Positions 53,960 through 63,227 of a stretch of 64,000 nucleotides of DNA are shown here, one piece after another. Source of the DNA: Roseinatronobacter alkalisoli (GTDB lineage Bacteria; Pseudomonadota; Alphaproteobacteria; Rhodobacterales; Rhodobacteraceae); contig NZ_JAQZSM010000014.1 in assembly GCF_028745735.1 (NCBI RefSeq), positions 1-64,000 of the forward strand. Reading direction: 5' to 3'. The stretch's first letter is position 1. The number at the start of each line of letters is the position of its first letter. Both the position numbers and the translations under genes were made by a program. Under the pieces are notes generated by a model. It ran no database searches. It was not told where the DNA came from and worked only from the letters and a program-made list of their open reading frames with translations.

Positions 53960-55918
53960 TTATGCGTCCTTCGGTTCGACAAACATGCGCCCGCGCATTT
54001 CCATATGCAGTGCATGACAGAACCATTGGCAGTAATACCAATAGACACCCGGTTTAGCGGCCACAAAAGTGGCCGACGCGGTCTGATTGGGGCTAAGTTC
54101 GAACGCCACACCGTGATCGCCCATGGTGAACCCGTGCGCCAGGTCTTCGATGTCATCAAGGTTGGTGATGATCACCGTCACCTCGTCACCTTCTTTCACT
54201 GTAAAACTCTCAAGCGAGAAGTTGGGCGCTGCGGACGACATATAAACGCGCACCTTGTTGCCATCGCGCACGACGGTTTCCATCCAGTCGTCGATATCAA
54301 CACCATCGGCTTCGGCCTGTGCGCGTGTTTCGGCCCAGGTCGGGTCGTTGCGGTCATAGTAGTGCAACGGATTGACGATATCGCTGCGCACGATGATGGA
54401 ATCATGTGGCTCTGCGAATATCGGCCCGTCATGGACAAGCCGCAGGTTGTCCCCCTCGATGACGAACAACTGCTCGTTCTCGGGCTTTAACGGGCCGACA
54501 TTCAGGAAACGGTCCTTCGAGAACTTGTTCATCGACACAAACCATTTACCATCGGCTTCCAGCGTTTCACCCATCGAGGTCGAATTGTGACCGGGCTGGT
54601 AATGCACATCCACCTTGGTGATGATCGGGTCCACATCCGCGCCATTATAAAGCGCGATGGCACGTTCGATGTTCCACTTCACAATCTGGCTGTCCAGAAA
54701 CAGCGTGGTGAAGGCATTGCCCTGACCATCGAAAGCGGTGTGAAGCGGACCAAGGCCCAGTTCCGGCTCGGCCACCAAAACGGTTGCGCGCGCATCAAGG
54801 CTGTCATCCTCGAACAGCAGGTCGAATTTGCTGACATCAAGCACTGAGACCGTAGGCGACAGCTTGCCCGCGACGCAAAGATGCTTCTTGTCCGGCGCCA
54901 TGTTGATACCATGCGGGTTGTTCGGAATAGGTACGTAGCGGGTATAATCCTTATTCTGCCCCTTGCGCCCGTCGACGACCTTGACGCCCTGCATCTCGAT
55001 ATAGTCGCCTTCTTCAATCGCGCGTTCGATCGCACGGATGTTGAAAATAACCACATGGTCCATTTCAGCGGCCGTCATATCCGGCAGGGTCATCCCCATT
55101 TCCGAATTGTAGCTGGTGGAGAAGGCCCATTTCCCCTCATAATCGGCATCCGTATTATCGAGGTTGCCAGAGACCATCACCTGCCAGGCGACTTCCATCG
55201 TGTCGCCATCCAGCGCGGTGAAGAAATTCACATATTGTGACGGATCGTCCAGAATCCTACCGTCATTCACCATCGGCCCTTCATCTTCGCCATTGGCGAA
55301 AACATAGCCGGTGCGCGGGTATTTCTGCGGGCGCAGGCCGTGGATTGCCTTGGCATTGGGGATTTCAGTGATCTTGTCGCATTTCATGATGTCACAGCGC
55401 ACCCGCGCAACGCGGGTATTCGCCTTGTCATTCATGAACAGGAAGCGCCCGTCATAGGTGCCCTCGGTAAAGGACATATGGACATGGTGCAGATCGCCAT
55501 TGTCATGCACTTTCTTGCCATTGGCTTCAAGATAGGCCTTCGTCCGGGGCAGCATACGTTCCTGATGAATGCGGATCGATTCATTGGTCTGTCCCCAGCC
55601 GGTGGCAGAACAGCGGTTGAACACCGGCACGCGCATCAATTCGCGCATGGACGGGACGCCAAGGACACGCATTTCGCCGGACTGGCCAGAGGACCAGAAA
55701 CCGTAATATTCATCCAGCTGGCCGGGGCCGACCTGATAATCGGCGGCGGCCTGCGCGCCCTTGGTTGCGGCAATCGTGCCGACGGCAGCAGCGCCGCCCA
55801 TCAGGCCCAGACGGGCCGCACCGCCACCAATGCCGGCACCCATCAATGCCGCACCGCCCGCGGTTGCACCCAGCAATCCACGGCGGCTGATGCCGGGTTT
55901 TCTGGTTTGTTCAGACAT
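53960..55918 (-). CDS. nosZ: Nitrous-oxide reductase NosZ (clade I, Tat-exported)
   Basis: 652 residues. The Tat motif [19 protein letters not shown] marks clade I. The seven-bladed propeller carries the CuZ histidines, including [12 protein letters not shown]. The C-terminal cupredoxin has the CuA ligands in [20 protein letters not shown]. It reduces N2O to N2 and water in the periplasm, the last step of denitrification. The start overlaps the nosR stop by eight bases, so nosRZ are coupled. All catalytic ligand motifs appear intact. Confidence 0.97.
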   Translation of the reverse strand: MSEQTRKPGISRRGLLGATAGGAALMGAGIGGGAARLGLMGGAAAVGTIAATKGAQAAADYQVGPGQLDEYYGFWSSGQSGEMRVLGVPSMRELMRVPVFNRCSATGWGQTNESIRIHQERMLPRTKAYLEANGKKVHDNGDLHHVHMSFTEGTYDGRFLFMNDKANTRVARVRCDIMKCDKITEIPNAKAIHGLRPQKYPRTGYVFANGEDEGPMVNDGRILDDPSQYVNFFTALDGDTMEVAWQVMVSGNLDNTDADYEGKWAFSTSYNSEMGMTLPDMTAAEMDHVVIFNIRAIERAIEEGDYIEMQGVKVVDGRKGQNKDYTRYVPIPNNPHGINMAPDKKHLCVAGKLSPTVSVLDVSKFDLLFEDDSLDARATVLVAEPELGLGPLHTAFDGQGNAFTTLFLDSQIVKWNIERAIALYNGADVDPIITKVDVHYQPGHNSTSMGETLEADGKWFVSMNKFSKDRFLNVGPLKPENEQLFVIEGDNLRLVHDGPIFAEPHDSIIVRSDIVNPLHYYDRNDPTWAETRAQAEADGVDIDDWMETVVRDGNKVRVYMSSAAPNFSLESFTVKEGDEVTVIITNLDDIEDLAHGFTMGDHGVAFELSPNQTASATFVAAKPGVYWYYCQWFCHALHMEMRGRMFVEPKDA

Positions 55919-58115
55919 GAGATATCTCCTTCTTCAGGTTGGGGTGGTTCACGCGGGCAGGATCGGTCGCCTTTGGCGGGATGCCGGTCTTGGCCGCCTC
56001 CCGCCGTTTCAGCGTGCGGATCACGACCGGGCATCTGGTTTCCGACTGATAGAGCACCTGACAATTCATGCAGTTCAGGCACTCATTCGGGTTGATTTCA
56101 CCTGTCGGGTGAATGGCTTGCACGAAGCAATCATTCGCACAGGTCTGGCAGGGGTTGCCGCATTCCTTGTAGCGTTTCAGCCAGTCGAACATGCGGATGC
56201 GCGCCGGGATCGCCAGCGCCGCGCCCAGCGGGCACAGATAGCGGCAATAAAAGCGCTCTATGAACAGCCCGATGCCAAGCAGCACCAGCGCAAAAGTCAC
56301 GAACGGCCAGGCGCGGTCGAATTTCAGCACGATTGCGGTCTTGAACGGTTCGATTTCGTTCAACTGGCTGGCAAAAGGCGCGGACGCGAGCGTGGCCGCA
56401 AAAAGCGTCAGGAAAATAATGTACTTGACCGGCCAGAGCCGCTCATGCAGTCCCCAAGGCAGGGTGAATTGCCGCACTTTCAGCGCGCGCGCGATTTGGT
56501 TGGTCAACTCCTGCAGCGCCCCGAACGGACACAGCCAGCCACAATAGGCCCCCCGTCCCCAGAAAATCAGCGCCGCCGCCACCGCCCACCACAGAATAAA
56601 GGTCAGCGGGTCCAGCATGAAGGCCTGCCAGCTGAACCCTTCCCGTAGGGATGCCACCAGCGCCAGAATATTGACCACAGACAATTGCGCCGCCGCATAC
56701 CAGCCCAGAAAGACCAACGTGAAAGACAAAAAGCCCATGCGAAACCAGTATGTCGCGCGCGCCGAACGGGTCAGGTACATCTGGAAGAAGAACGCCGCAG
56801 TCAGAATGCCAAGCATCAGCACCAGCCCGGCGATTTCCCCGCGACGATCACGCCAGATACGCTCTATCAGTGCCTGCTGTGCGGCCAGTTCGGAACCGGG
56901 GTCATGCAAGCCGGCCTGCGCCACAACCGGGGCCGCGATTTCGCGCAGATAGGGGCGCGGCATCTGAAAGCCCAGGTCAAAGGTGGTAAACACCCGCTCC
57001 AGCGCGGCGACATCCCGGCTTACCAGCAATTGCAGCCGCCATGGTGCGGTCGGGTCAAACCCGTATTCGGCGGGAACGCGGAACAGGTCCAGCTCGTCGA
57101 AAGTTGGTGCGCCCGCAACATCCAGTACCCGCAGCCGCCGGTTGTCGCGGTCGCGGAATCGGATCGACTGCTCGCCCTGAATAAGCACGATCCGGTCGAA
57201 TACCCCGCCGCGCACATAGCCTGACCCCTTGAAAGAATAGATTCCGCGCCCGCCGATCAGCAACGCATGATCACCATCTTCCAGCCAGCTTTCCAGATTG
57301 GCGAATTCACGATCACCAATCAGCTTGCGGCCAATCGTCGGCACGCTGGCAACAGTGGTATACATGTCGATGAAGCGCGCATCATCAGGTTCGGTCAGGG
57401 GGCGACGTGATGCACGCGGGTCTTGCATGGCGACAAAGGCTGCGTTGACTTGCCCGATATCCAGCGACATGCGCCGTACGGTTCCATCGCCGACAAGCGT
57501 GAACCAGTCATCCGCCGCCTGTGCATCGGGGTTCAGTACAAAGCGCGGGCCAGCAGGCCCTTCGCGGGGGGCAAGCCCCCCCAACCCCAGACTGCGCGCC
57601 ACGCGGATACCCGAACGCACGATCGAATCATCGATGACCATGATGGTTACCGTGACGCCAGAAATGATGTTGAGTTCCTGAATATCGCCACCAGCCCTGG
57701 CCGCAGCGGCCAGATCCAGCCCGATATGACCTTGCATCAGATCATGAATACGCGCTTCCGGGATGCCGATCAGAACGATCGGTTCGGAATGTGCCACCAT
57801 CTTCAGCCCGATGATGCGCGCATCATCGTCAATGGCGACCAACGTGTGGATGGGCTTGCCGGAATATCCAGTGGTTCCGACAAAATCCGAGGTGATGAAA
57901 ACCCAGCCGATTCGCACCCCTCCGTGCAACAATGGGGCTGCGGGGATGTCGTCGCGCATCGGGCCAAAACCGGTTGCGCCCTCGACCAGTGATTGCGGGG
58001 CAATATCGGTCAGAAAGCGTGGCAGATGCGTGGTCTGCGCTGCGGCTGGTATCGCGCTCAGCAGCACGCTCAGGGCAAGCAGCACGGATATAAAAGGGGT
58101 GATACGACAGATCAT
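55911..58115 (-). CDS. nosR: NosR, polyferredoxin-flavoprotein electron donor for NosZ
   Basis: 734 residues. A signal peptide (to about 27) and a periplasmic FMN-binding domain (about 80-180, flavinylation Thr in [11 protein letters not shown]) precede about five membrane helices with two CxxxCP motifs ([27 protein letters not shown]). The cytoplasmic ferredoxin part is [12 protein letters not shown] and CLNCMNCQ. NosR feeds quinol electrons to NosZ. An FNR-type box lies 34-47 bases before the start, and nosR is the first gene of the seven-gene operon. Confidence 0.95.
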   Translation of the reverse strand: MICRITPFISVLLALSVLLSAIPAAAQTTHLPRFLTDIAPQSLVEGATGFGPMRDDIPAAPLLHGGVRIGWVFITSDFVGTTGYSGKPIHTLVAIDDDARIIGLKMVAHSEPIVLIGIPEARIHDLMQGHIGLDLAAAARAGGDIQELNIISGVTVTIMVIDDSIVRSGIRVARSLGLGGLAPREGPAGPRFVLNPDAQAADDWFTLVGDGTVRRMSLDIGQVNAAFVAMQDPRASRRPLTEPDDARFIDMYTTVASVPTIGRKLIGDREFANLESWLEDGDHALLIGGRGIYSFKGSGYVRGGVFDRIVLIQGEQSIRFRDRDNRRLRVLDVAGAPTFDELDLFRVPAEYGFDPTAPWRLQLLVSRDVAALERVFTTFDLGFQMPRPYLREIAAPVVAQAGLHDPGSELAAQQALIERIWRDRRGEIAGLVLMLGILTAAFFFQMYLTRSARATYWFRMGFLSFTLVFLGWYAAAQLSVVNILALVASLREGFSWQAFMLDPLTFILWWAVAAALIFWGRGAYCGWLCPFGALQELTNQIARALKVRQFTLPWGLHERLWPVKYIIFLTLFAATLASAPFASQLNEIEPFKTAIVLKFDRAWPFVTFALVLLGIGLFIERFYCRYLCPLGAALAIPARIRMFDWLKRYKECGNPCQTCANDCFVQAIHPTGEINPNECLNCMNCQVLYQSETRCPVVIRTLKRREAAKTGIPPKATDPARVNHPNLKKEISHV

Positions 58116-58148
58116 GGGCGCAATTTATCAAGGATATTTCATTTGACC

Positions 58149-58162
58149 TTGATCAGGATCAA
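58149..58162. promoter_or_regulatory. FNR/NnrR-type box of the nos operon
   Basis: TTGATCAGGATCAA is a perfect TTGAT-N4-ATCAA box, 34 bases upstream of the nosR ATG and 78 bases upstream of the divergent Rrf2 gene. Both FNR (oxygen) and NnrR/DNR (NO) proteins of the CRP family bind such sites. It predicts anaerobic, NO-dependent nos expression. Confidence 0.85.
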
Positions 58163-58240
58163 ATAAAATACCCCTTTGTCTGAAAACTTCTGTTTAATAT
58201 ACGTTGGAATAAATCCCACTGAACCGTGTCTGGACCGCGC

Positions 58241-58663
58241 ATGCAGCTTTCCAAATTTACCGACTATGCGCTGCGGGTACTGCTTCTGGCCGCCAGCAAC
58301 ACTGATCGCAACACCACGATCCGCGAAGCAGCGGCGCATTATGACATCTCACATGCACATCTGAAAAAGGTCGTGCTGCATTTGTCACGGCATGGCTATC
58401 TGGCAGCAGAACGTGGGCACGGCGGCGGGTTCCGACTCGGCATGCCGGCAGAACAGATCAATCTCGGCGTGTTGATCCGCTCCACCGAAACAGATTTCGC
58501 GCTGGTCGAATGTTTCACGCCGGAATCGCAATGCTGCATCCAGCCGGATTGCCATTTGCCCCGCATTCTCGCAGAGGCCCTTGGCGCCTTCTTGGATGTG
58601 ATGGACCGCTATTCCCTTAAAGATATTGTTTTGCGTCCGGGCGCGTTCCCTTTGCCACTATAG
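58241..58663 (+). CDS. nsrR: NsrR-like Rrf2 regulator 1 (nitric-oxide-sensing, iron-sulfur)
   Basis: 140 residues. The winged helix is MQLSKFTDYALRVLLLAASN, ISHAHLKKVVLHLSRHGYLA and ERGHGGGFRLG. The cluster ligands are in ECFTPESQCCIQPDCHL: Cys91, Cys98 or Cys99, and Cys104, the NsrR arrangement with an extra adjacent Cys. NsrR loses repression when NO attacks its cluster. It diverges from nosR across 125 bases. The ATG at 58241 gives the standard MQL/MRL start; an earlier codon at 58226 was discarded. Confidence 0.87.
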   Translation: MQLSKFTDYALRVLLLAASNTDRNTTIREAAAHYDISHAHLKKVVLHLSRHGYLAAERGHGGGFRLGMPAEQINLGVLIRSTETDFALVECFTPESQCCIQPDCHLPRILAEALGAFLDVMDRYSLKDIVLRPGAFPLPL

Positions 58664-58671
58664 CGCCTGCC

Positions 58672-59112
58672 TTATTGCCGCGCCATATCCGCCACCCGCG
58701 CGTCCGGGGGTGTCGGCCATGCGATATCGGCAAGGGTGCGCTGGTCCAGATGCGCCAGAAACGCTGCTTCGGCCCCGGCCAGTTCACCACGCAGGCGGCA
58801 GCCGGGCAGAAGCGTACATCTGGCCTTGCCGGGCGCAAAACATTCGACCAATGCCTGCCCGTCTTCAAGCGCGCGCACGATCTGGCCAAGTGTGATTTGC
58901 GCAGGATCCCGCGCCAGCTTCGCGCCGCCCCCGCCGCCGCGCCGGGTTTCCACCAGCCCTGCCACGGCCAGTTGCTGTATGATCTTGGCCAGATGGTGGC
59001 GGGAGAGGGCGAATTCTTCGGCCAGTTCCGCGGTCGAGAAACTGCGCGTCGGCGCGCCAGCCATGCACATCAGCGCACGAAACCCGTAATCGGTGAAAGA
59101 GGTCAGGCGCAT
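58672..59112 (-). CDS. NsrR-like Rrf2 regulator 2 (iron-sulfur)
   Basis: 146 residues, paralogous to the regulator at 58241. MRLTSFTDYGFRALMCMAGA, LSRHHLAKIIQQLAVAGLVE then RRGGGGGAKLARDP form the DNA-binding part. The ligands are Cys91, Cys99 and Cys105 in ECFAPGKARCTLLPGCRL. It diverges from nnrS, with a dyad between them, so it probably controls nnrSU and itself in response to NO. The two Rrf2 genes converge tail to tail with an 8-base gap. Confidence 0.85.
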   Translation of the reverse strand: MRLTSFTDYGFRALMCMAGAPTRSFSTAELAEEFALSRHHLAKIIQQLAVAGLVETRRGGGGGAKLARDPAQITLGQIVRALEDGQALVECFAPGKARCTLLPGCRLRGELAGAEAAFLAHLDQRTLADIAWPTPPDARVADMARQ

Positions 59113-59137
59113 GATTTCCGACTGTTTTGCTTGAATT

Positions 59138-59152
59138 GGTATTTACGATACC
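59138..59152. promoter_or_regulatory. Dyad between Rrf2 regulator 2 and nnrS, candidate NsrR operator
   Basis: GGTAT-TTACG-ATACC is a perfect inverted repeat with 5-base arms in the 90-base divergent gap, 26 bases before the regulator gene start and 51 before nnrS. Partly similar TTCGTAAGCGTAT sequence follows at 59155-59167. Position and symmetry suit an Rrf2 dimer. Confidence 0.55.
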
Positions 59153-59202
59153 TATTCGTAAGCGTATGGTCAAGCCAACCAGTTGATGAAGGACGCACGC
59201 CC

Positions 59203-60414
59203 ATGACGACCACTGCCAGCCAGACCCGCAGTTGGAACGGCCCTGCCCTGTTCAGCTATGGGTTCCGCCCGTTTTTTCTGTTCTCGGGCCTTTGGGCTGC
59301 GTTTGCGATGGGGTTCTGGCTGGTGCTGCTGGCCGGGCACAACCCCTTGCCCATCGCCTTCCCGCCCATGGACTGGCATGTTCATGCATTTGTCTTCGGC
59401 TATCTGTCCGCTGTAGTCGCAGGATTTCTGCTGACAGCGGTGCCGAACTGGACAGGCCGTCTGCCCGTGGTGGGCTGGCCGCTGGCGGGCATGACCGGGT
59501 TATGGGTGCTGGGGCGGCTGGCCGTGCTGATCGGCGGGGACTGGCCATCATGGGCGGTCGCGCTGGCGGATCTGGCCCTGCCCGCGGCATTGATCGGCTT
59601 TCTGACCCGAGAGATTATCCGCGGACGGAACTGGCGTAACCTGCCGGTACTGGCGCTGATGACGCTTTTTGCAGTCGCAAACGGGCTGTTTCATCTGGAA
59701 GCCGCGCATGGCCCCACAACAGACGGGTATGGCCTGCGGCTGGGGCTTGCGGCGGTGCTGATGCTGATTGCCCTGATCGGGGGACGTATCGTGCCAAGCT
59801 TCACACGCAACTGGCTGGCCAAACGGCAAGCCACAGGGCTGCCGGTGGCGTTCAACCGCGCTGACGGCGGCGTGATGGTAGTGACGGGCGTGGCACTGCT
59901 TGCCTTCGTGATCACCCCATATGGCATACCAACAGCAATATTGTGCGTCGCGGCAGGAGTTGCGAATTTCTGGCGCATGACCCGCTGGCAGGGACTACTG
60001 ACCGGGCCAGAACCGCTGGTATGGGTACTGCATGCGGCCTATGCATTACTGGCATTGGGGTTTGTGACCGTGGGGGCCGCAGCGATTGATCTGATGCCCC
60101 AGTCCGGCGCACGGCATGTCTGGCTGGCAGGGGCCATCGGGTTGATGACCCTTGCGGTGATGTCTCGCGCCAGCCTTGGCCATGCGGGCCTGCCGCTGAC
60201 GGCCAGCCGCGCGGTGGCTGCCCTTTATCTGGCGCTGATCGGCGCCACTTTCGCGCGCCTGGCAGCAGGTATCTGGCCGGGAGAGGTCTGGCTTCTGCAC
60301 TTGTCGGCAACCCTGTGGATTGTGGCTTTCGGGGGGTTCTCATTTATCTACTGGCCTGTCCTGACCCGTCCGAAACGCGCCCCCAAACCCACCAGCATCG
60401 CGCGCCCTGCATGA
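59203..60414 (+). CDS. nnrS: NnrS, heme-copper membrane protein protecting against NO stress
   Basis: 403 residues with about twelve membrane helices. Family blocks with metal-binding His: YGFRPFFLFSGLWAA, PMDWHVHAFVFGYLSAVVAG, GGRIVPSFTRNWLA and SRASLGHAGLPL. NnrS lowers iron-nitrosyl damage during denitrification; its chemistry is not settled. The ATG at 59203 follows GAAGGA; the frame is open upstream only through the antisense of the Rrf2 gene. It overlaps nnrU by four bases. Confidence 0.92.
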   Translation: MTTTASQTRSWNGPALFSYGFRPFFLFSGLWAAFAMGFWLVLLAGHNPLPIAFPPMDWHVHAFVFGYLSAVVAGFLLTAVPNWTGRLPVVGWPLAGMTGLWVLGRLAVLIGGDWPSWAVALADLALPAALIGFLTREIIRGRNWRNLPVLALMTLFAVANGLFHLEAAHGPTTDGYGLRLGLAAVLMLIALIGGRIVPSFTRNWLAKRQATGLPVAFNRADGGVMVVTGVALLAFVITPYGIPTAILCVAAGVANFWRMTRWQGLLTGPEPLVWVLHAAYALLALGFVTVGAAAIDLMPQSGARHVWLAGAIGLMTLAVMSRASLGHAGLPLTASRAVAALYLALIGATFARLAAGIWPGEVWLLHLSATLWIVAFGGFSFIYWPVLTRPKRAPKPTSIARPA

Positions 60415-61085
60415 GCGGCTGGGGCACATATGCCGCCGCATGGGCACTGTTCGTGTTCACACATGCGGTGCCGGTGCGCCCCCCTGTCAAACCCTGGCTG
60501 GTGGCGCGGCTGGGCAAAGCGGGTTATGGGATCATCTATTCGGCATTGTCACTGGCGGTGCTGGCGTGGCTTTTCGTCGCAGCCGCACGCGCGCCACATG
60601 TGGTTTTGTGGTCCATGCCGACAGGTGCGCACTGGATCGTACTGACCGCGATGCTGCTGGCCATGCTGCTGCTTGCACTGACATTGGGGCGGCCCAACCC
60701 GTTTTCCTTTGGCGGCGCAGGAAACGCGGATTTCATACCTGAGCAACCCGAAGTCATCCGCCTGACGCGCCATCCTGTGCTTGTCGCGTTGGGCCTGTGG
60801 GCCGGGGCGCATGCGGTCGTCAATGGCACGCTTGCGCATGCGCTGATGTTCGGCGGGTTCACCGCCTTCGCCATTCTTGGGACTGTGCTGATTGATCGGC
60901 GCAAACGGCGCATGATGGGTGTGCATGTGTGGCAGGATTTGCGCGAACGCACACGTGGCGCGCGGTTAACATTACCACCCAAGGCGGGGCTGCGCGTAAC
61001 ACTTGGCCTTGGCGCTCTTGTCGGTGTGATTGCAGGTCATCAATGGCTTTCGGGCGTGATCATCTGGCCACGCTTCCTGCCATAG
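60411..61085 (+). CDS. nnrU: NnrU family membrane protein
   Basis: 224 residues, six or seven helices. GKAGYGIIYSALSLAVLAWL, LGRPNPFSFGGAG and VIRLTRHPVLVALGLWAGAH are diagnostic for NnrU, related to isoprenylcysteine methyltransferase-like membrane folds. It is genetically tied to nitrite and NO reduction in alphaproteobacteria, function unresolved. Translation is coupled to nnrS. Confidence 0.9.
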   Translation: MSGWGTYAAAWALFVFTHAVPVRPPVKPWLVARLGKAGYGIIYSALSLAVLAWLFVAAARAPHVVLWSMPTGAHWIVLTAMLLAMLLLALTLGRPNPFSFGGAGNADFIPEQPEVIRLTRHPVLVALGLWAGAHAVVNGTLAHALMFGGFTAFAILGTVLIDRRKRRMMGVHVWQDLRERTRGARLTLPPKAGLRVTLGLGALVGVIAGHQWLSGVIIWPRFLP

Positions 61086-61183
61086 CGCATGCTGCGCAAA
61101 TCCGGGAACCGGTTTGCTGCGTCCAAGGCATGCGAAATAGCAGGTCAGCGCCGACTGCGCGCGTATACATGACCCCGCAGAAC

Positions 61184-61211
61184 AAAGGGCGCGGTCCGGT
61201 GCGCGCCCTTT
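61184..61211. terminator. Perfect hairpin terminator between nnrU and mog
   Basis: AAAGGGCGCG and CGCGCCCTTT form a perfect 10-base stem with an 8-base loop. A-run and T-run close both sides, so it can serve both converging transcripts. Confidence 0.75.
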
Positions 61212-61271
61212 CGGCGACAAAAGGCTACAATCACCCTCAAACGGGCGATTATACTCAGAACAGAGCACCCG

Positions 61272-61808
61272 CTAACCGGAAACCGGCCGAAAGGCCTCGC
61301 AACGGGCAGTGTCAGTTTCGATCCGCGCCCCACCGATCAGGTCCAGACAATAGGGCACGGCGGCAAACACCGCGTTCAGACAGGTCGCGATTGCAGCGGG
61401 CTTACCGGGCAAGGTGATGAACAGCGTTTGCCCGCGCACGCCAGCGCTTTGCCGCGACAGGATCGCTGTCGGCACTTCCAGAAGCGAGGCGCGGCGCATT
61501 TCCTCGCCAAAACCCGGCAGGTCAAAATCGATGACATCGGCCAACGCTTCGGGCGTGCGGTCGCGGGGTGCAGGGCCGGTTCCGCCGGTCACCAGCACCA
61601 GATCAGCGCCATCTTCCGCCAAGGCGCGCAGGGCATCTGCCACCGCATCGCGCCCGTCCGGTACAATCCGGCGGGTAATGTCCATGGCCGACGTGATCGT
61701 GTTGCGCAACCAGACCTCCGCTGCGGGGCCACCCAGATCGGCATATTCCCCCCGCGCGGCACGGTCAGACACTGTCAGGATGGCAATCCGCGCACATTCA
61801 GGCGGCAT
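61272..61808 (-). CDS. mog: Molybdopterin adenylyltransferase (Mog/MoaB-type)
   Basis: 178 residues. RIAILTVSDRAARGEYADLG opens it; LVLVTGGTGPAPRDRTPEAL is the MoCF-BD substrate-binding loop, followed by RRASLLEVPTAILSRQSAGV and LPGKPAAIATCLNAV. Mog adenylates molybdopterin before Mo insertion, needed for Mo enzymes such as nitrate reductase. The ATG at 61808 overlaps the DUF2478 gene by 11 bases, so the two form an operon. Confidence 0.87.
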   Translation of the reverse strand: MPPECARIAILTVSDRAARGEYADLGGPAAEVWLRNTITSAMDITRRIVPDGRDAVADALRALAEDGADLVLVTGGTGPAPRDRTPEALADVIDFDLPGFGEEMRRASLLEVPTAILSRQSAGVRGQTLFITLPGKPAAIATCLNAVFAAVPYCLDLIGGARIETDTARCEAFRPVSG

Positions 61809-62307
61809 GACACAGACCGGCGCGCAAACACCAATCAAGTACGCTCCGCAGATCTTCGGGCAGCGCTTCGGCCAATCCCCCGGCAAAATCTTCAAACATG
61901 GGCAGGTTCAGCTTGTTTACGCCAACCAGAACAGGCAGCCCAAGGCAAAGCGCCTCGCCAATGACAGGCGCAAAGCCACCGCCTCCGGTCTCGGTCTTGC
62001 CGAATTTATTGACAATCAGAAGGTCAGCACCCGACAGCGCAGCGCCGGTTGCGACTGTGGCCTGTGCCAATACACTTGTATCCAGCGTACACCCCCGCGC
62101 CAGCGCCCCCCGATCTTCGCTGATGCGCAGTACCTCACCTGTCGACAAAAGCTGCAGATCCATATCGCATTTGCGCCGGTCTGCACGGTCGGTATTAGTC
62201 TGGACCGTACCACAAAGACGCAATCGCCCGCTCAGGCCTTTCGCGACATCCGCCAGGAACAGATCATTCGCTCCACGGCCTTGCAGGCTGATATATCCAA
62301 GTTGCAT
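61798..62307 (-). CDS. DUF2478 NTP-binding-like protein linked to molybdenum metabolism
   Basis: 169 residues. MQLGYISLQGRGANDLFLAD opens it, then a Cys-bearing RADRRKCDMDLQLL segment, DLLIVNKFGKTETGGGGFAP (NKFG resembles the base-specificity strand of P-loop proteins) and PVLVGVNKLNLPMFEDF. DUF2478 genes are often found with molybdate or Mo-enzyme genes; function unknown. First gene of the pair with mog. Two FNR-type boxes lie 61-134 bases upstream. Confidence 0.8.
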   Translation of the reverse strand: MQLGYISLQGRGANDLFLADVAKGLSGRLRLCGTVQTNTDRADRRKCDMDLQLLSTGEVLRISEDRGALARGCTLDTSVLAQATVATGAALSGADLLIVNKFGKTETGGGGFAPVIGEALCLGLPVLVGVNKLNLPMFEDFAGGLAEALPEDLRSVLDWCLRAGLCHAA

Positions 62308-62367
62308 TGCGCATGTCCTTTTGTCGGCGGTCATGCACAAAACTAGGCGCGGATTGGGCCATCTGCC

Positions 62368-62381
62368 TTGACATGTATCAA
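62368..62381. promoter_or_regulatory. FNR/NnrR-type box near the DUF2478-mog promoter
   Basis: TTGACATGTATCAA matches TTGAT-N4-ATCAA with one mismatch (C for T). It is 61 bases upstream of the DUF2478 start on the minus strand and likely serves that operon. Confidence 0.65.
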
Positions 62382-62427
62382 ACACTGCACAGCATATCGG
62401 ATATTTTTGTATATTTTAGGAAGACGT

Positions 62428-62441
62428 TTGATCTCAATCAA
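62428..62441. promoter_or_regulatory. FNR/NnrR-type box of dnrN
   Basis: TTGATCTCAATCAA is a perfect TTGAT-N4-ATCAA box, 43 bases upstream of the dnrN start. With the box at 62368 it gives the divergent gap one site per direction. Confidence 0.85.
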
Positions 62442-62483
62442 CGATCAATAGTTGATTATTATCAATTATGGCGCGGTCATCCA

Positions 62484-63152
62484 ATGAAAGTATCGCACAT
62501 GACAATGATCGACTATTCCATCCGCACCGGGGATATTGCTGCGACCCTTCCCGGTCTTGCACAACTTCTGCGCGGTCTGGGCGTGACGCATTGCTTCGGT
62601 GAAGCACGGCCACTATCCGAACTGCTGCCGGAACTGGGTCTGGCCGCAGCGGAGTTGGAAACCAGAAGCGCCGCGCTGGTTGCCAATGCAGCAAAGGATG
62701 TGCCGCAGGCAACAGGCACAATGATCGACTATATTCTGCGCCGCTATCATGACACCCACAGACGCGACCTGGCTGAACTGATCCTGCTGGCCGACAAGGT
62801 GGAAAATGTCCATGCGGATGATCCCGGCGCGCCAGCGGGGCTGGCCACCTGTCTGGCCAGGATAGAAGCGGAGCTGGAATCCCATATGGAAAAGGAGGAA
62901 CAGATCCTGTTTCCAATGATGAAATCCGGCGGGCACCCGATGATCGCCCAACCGATTGCCGCGATGATGGCCGAGCATGACAGCCATGCCAGCCAGCTTG
63001 CCCGGCTGGAGGCGCTGACAAATGCCTTCACCGCGCCGCCTGATGCATGCGGATCATGGCAGGCGCTTTACAATGGGCTGGAAAGGCTGACTGCGGATCT
63101 GGTAGCCCATATGCATCTGGAAAACACCGTATTGTTTCCGCGGTTCCTGTAA
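62484..63152 (+). CDS. dnrN: YtfE/DnrN-type di-iron cluster-repair protein
   Basis: 222 residues. The N-terminal ScdA_N domain (about 10-60) has a GVTHCFGE segment where most homologues carry a double-Cys CCGG, a noticeable change. The hemerythrin-like four-helix bundle follows with HDTHRRDLAEL, ESHMEKEEQILFPMM, EHDSHASQLARL and HMHLENTVLFPRF giving the His/Glu di-iron ligands. The protein repairs NO- or oxidation-damaged iron-sulfur clusters. The ATG at 62484 is preferred, with 62499 as alternative. A perfect FNR-type box precedes it. Confidence 0.87.
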   Translation: MKVSHMTMIDYSIRTGDIAATLPGLAQLLRGLGVTHCFGEARPLSELLPELGLAAAELETRSAALVANAAKDVPQATGTMIDYILRRYHDTHRRDLAELILLADKVENVHADDPGAPAGLATCLARIEAELESHMEKEEQILFPMMKSGGHPMIAQPIAAMMAEHDSHASQLARLEALTNAFTAPPDACGSWQALYNGLERLTADLVAHMHLENTVLFPRFL

Positions 63153-63158
63153 CAAAAG

Positions 63159-63181
63159 GCCCCGGCCATAACAGCCGGGGC
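63159..63181. terminator. Hairpin terminator between dnrN and ubiV
   Basis: GCCCCGGC pairs with GCCGGGGC across a 7-base loop, with AAAA before and a short TTT after, located between two converging genes. Confidence 0.7.
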
Positions 63182-63227
63182 AAGTTTCAGATCGCACAAG
63201 GATTCCAATGCGGCCTGAAGGGACTTC

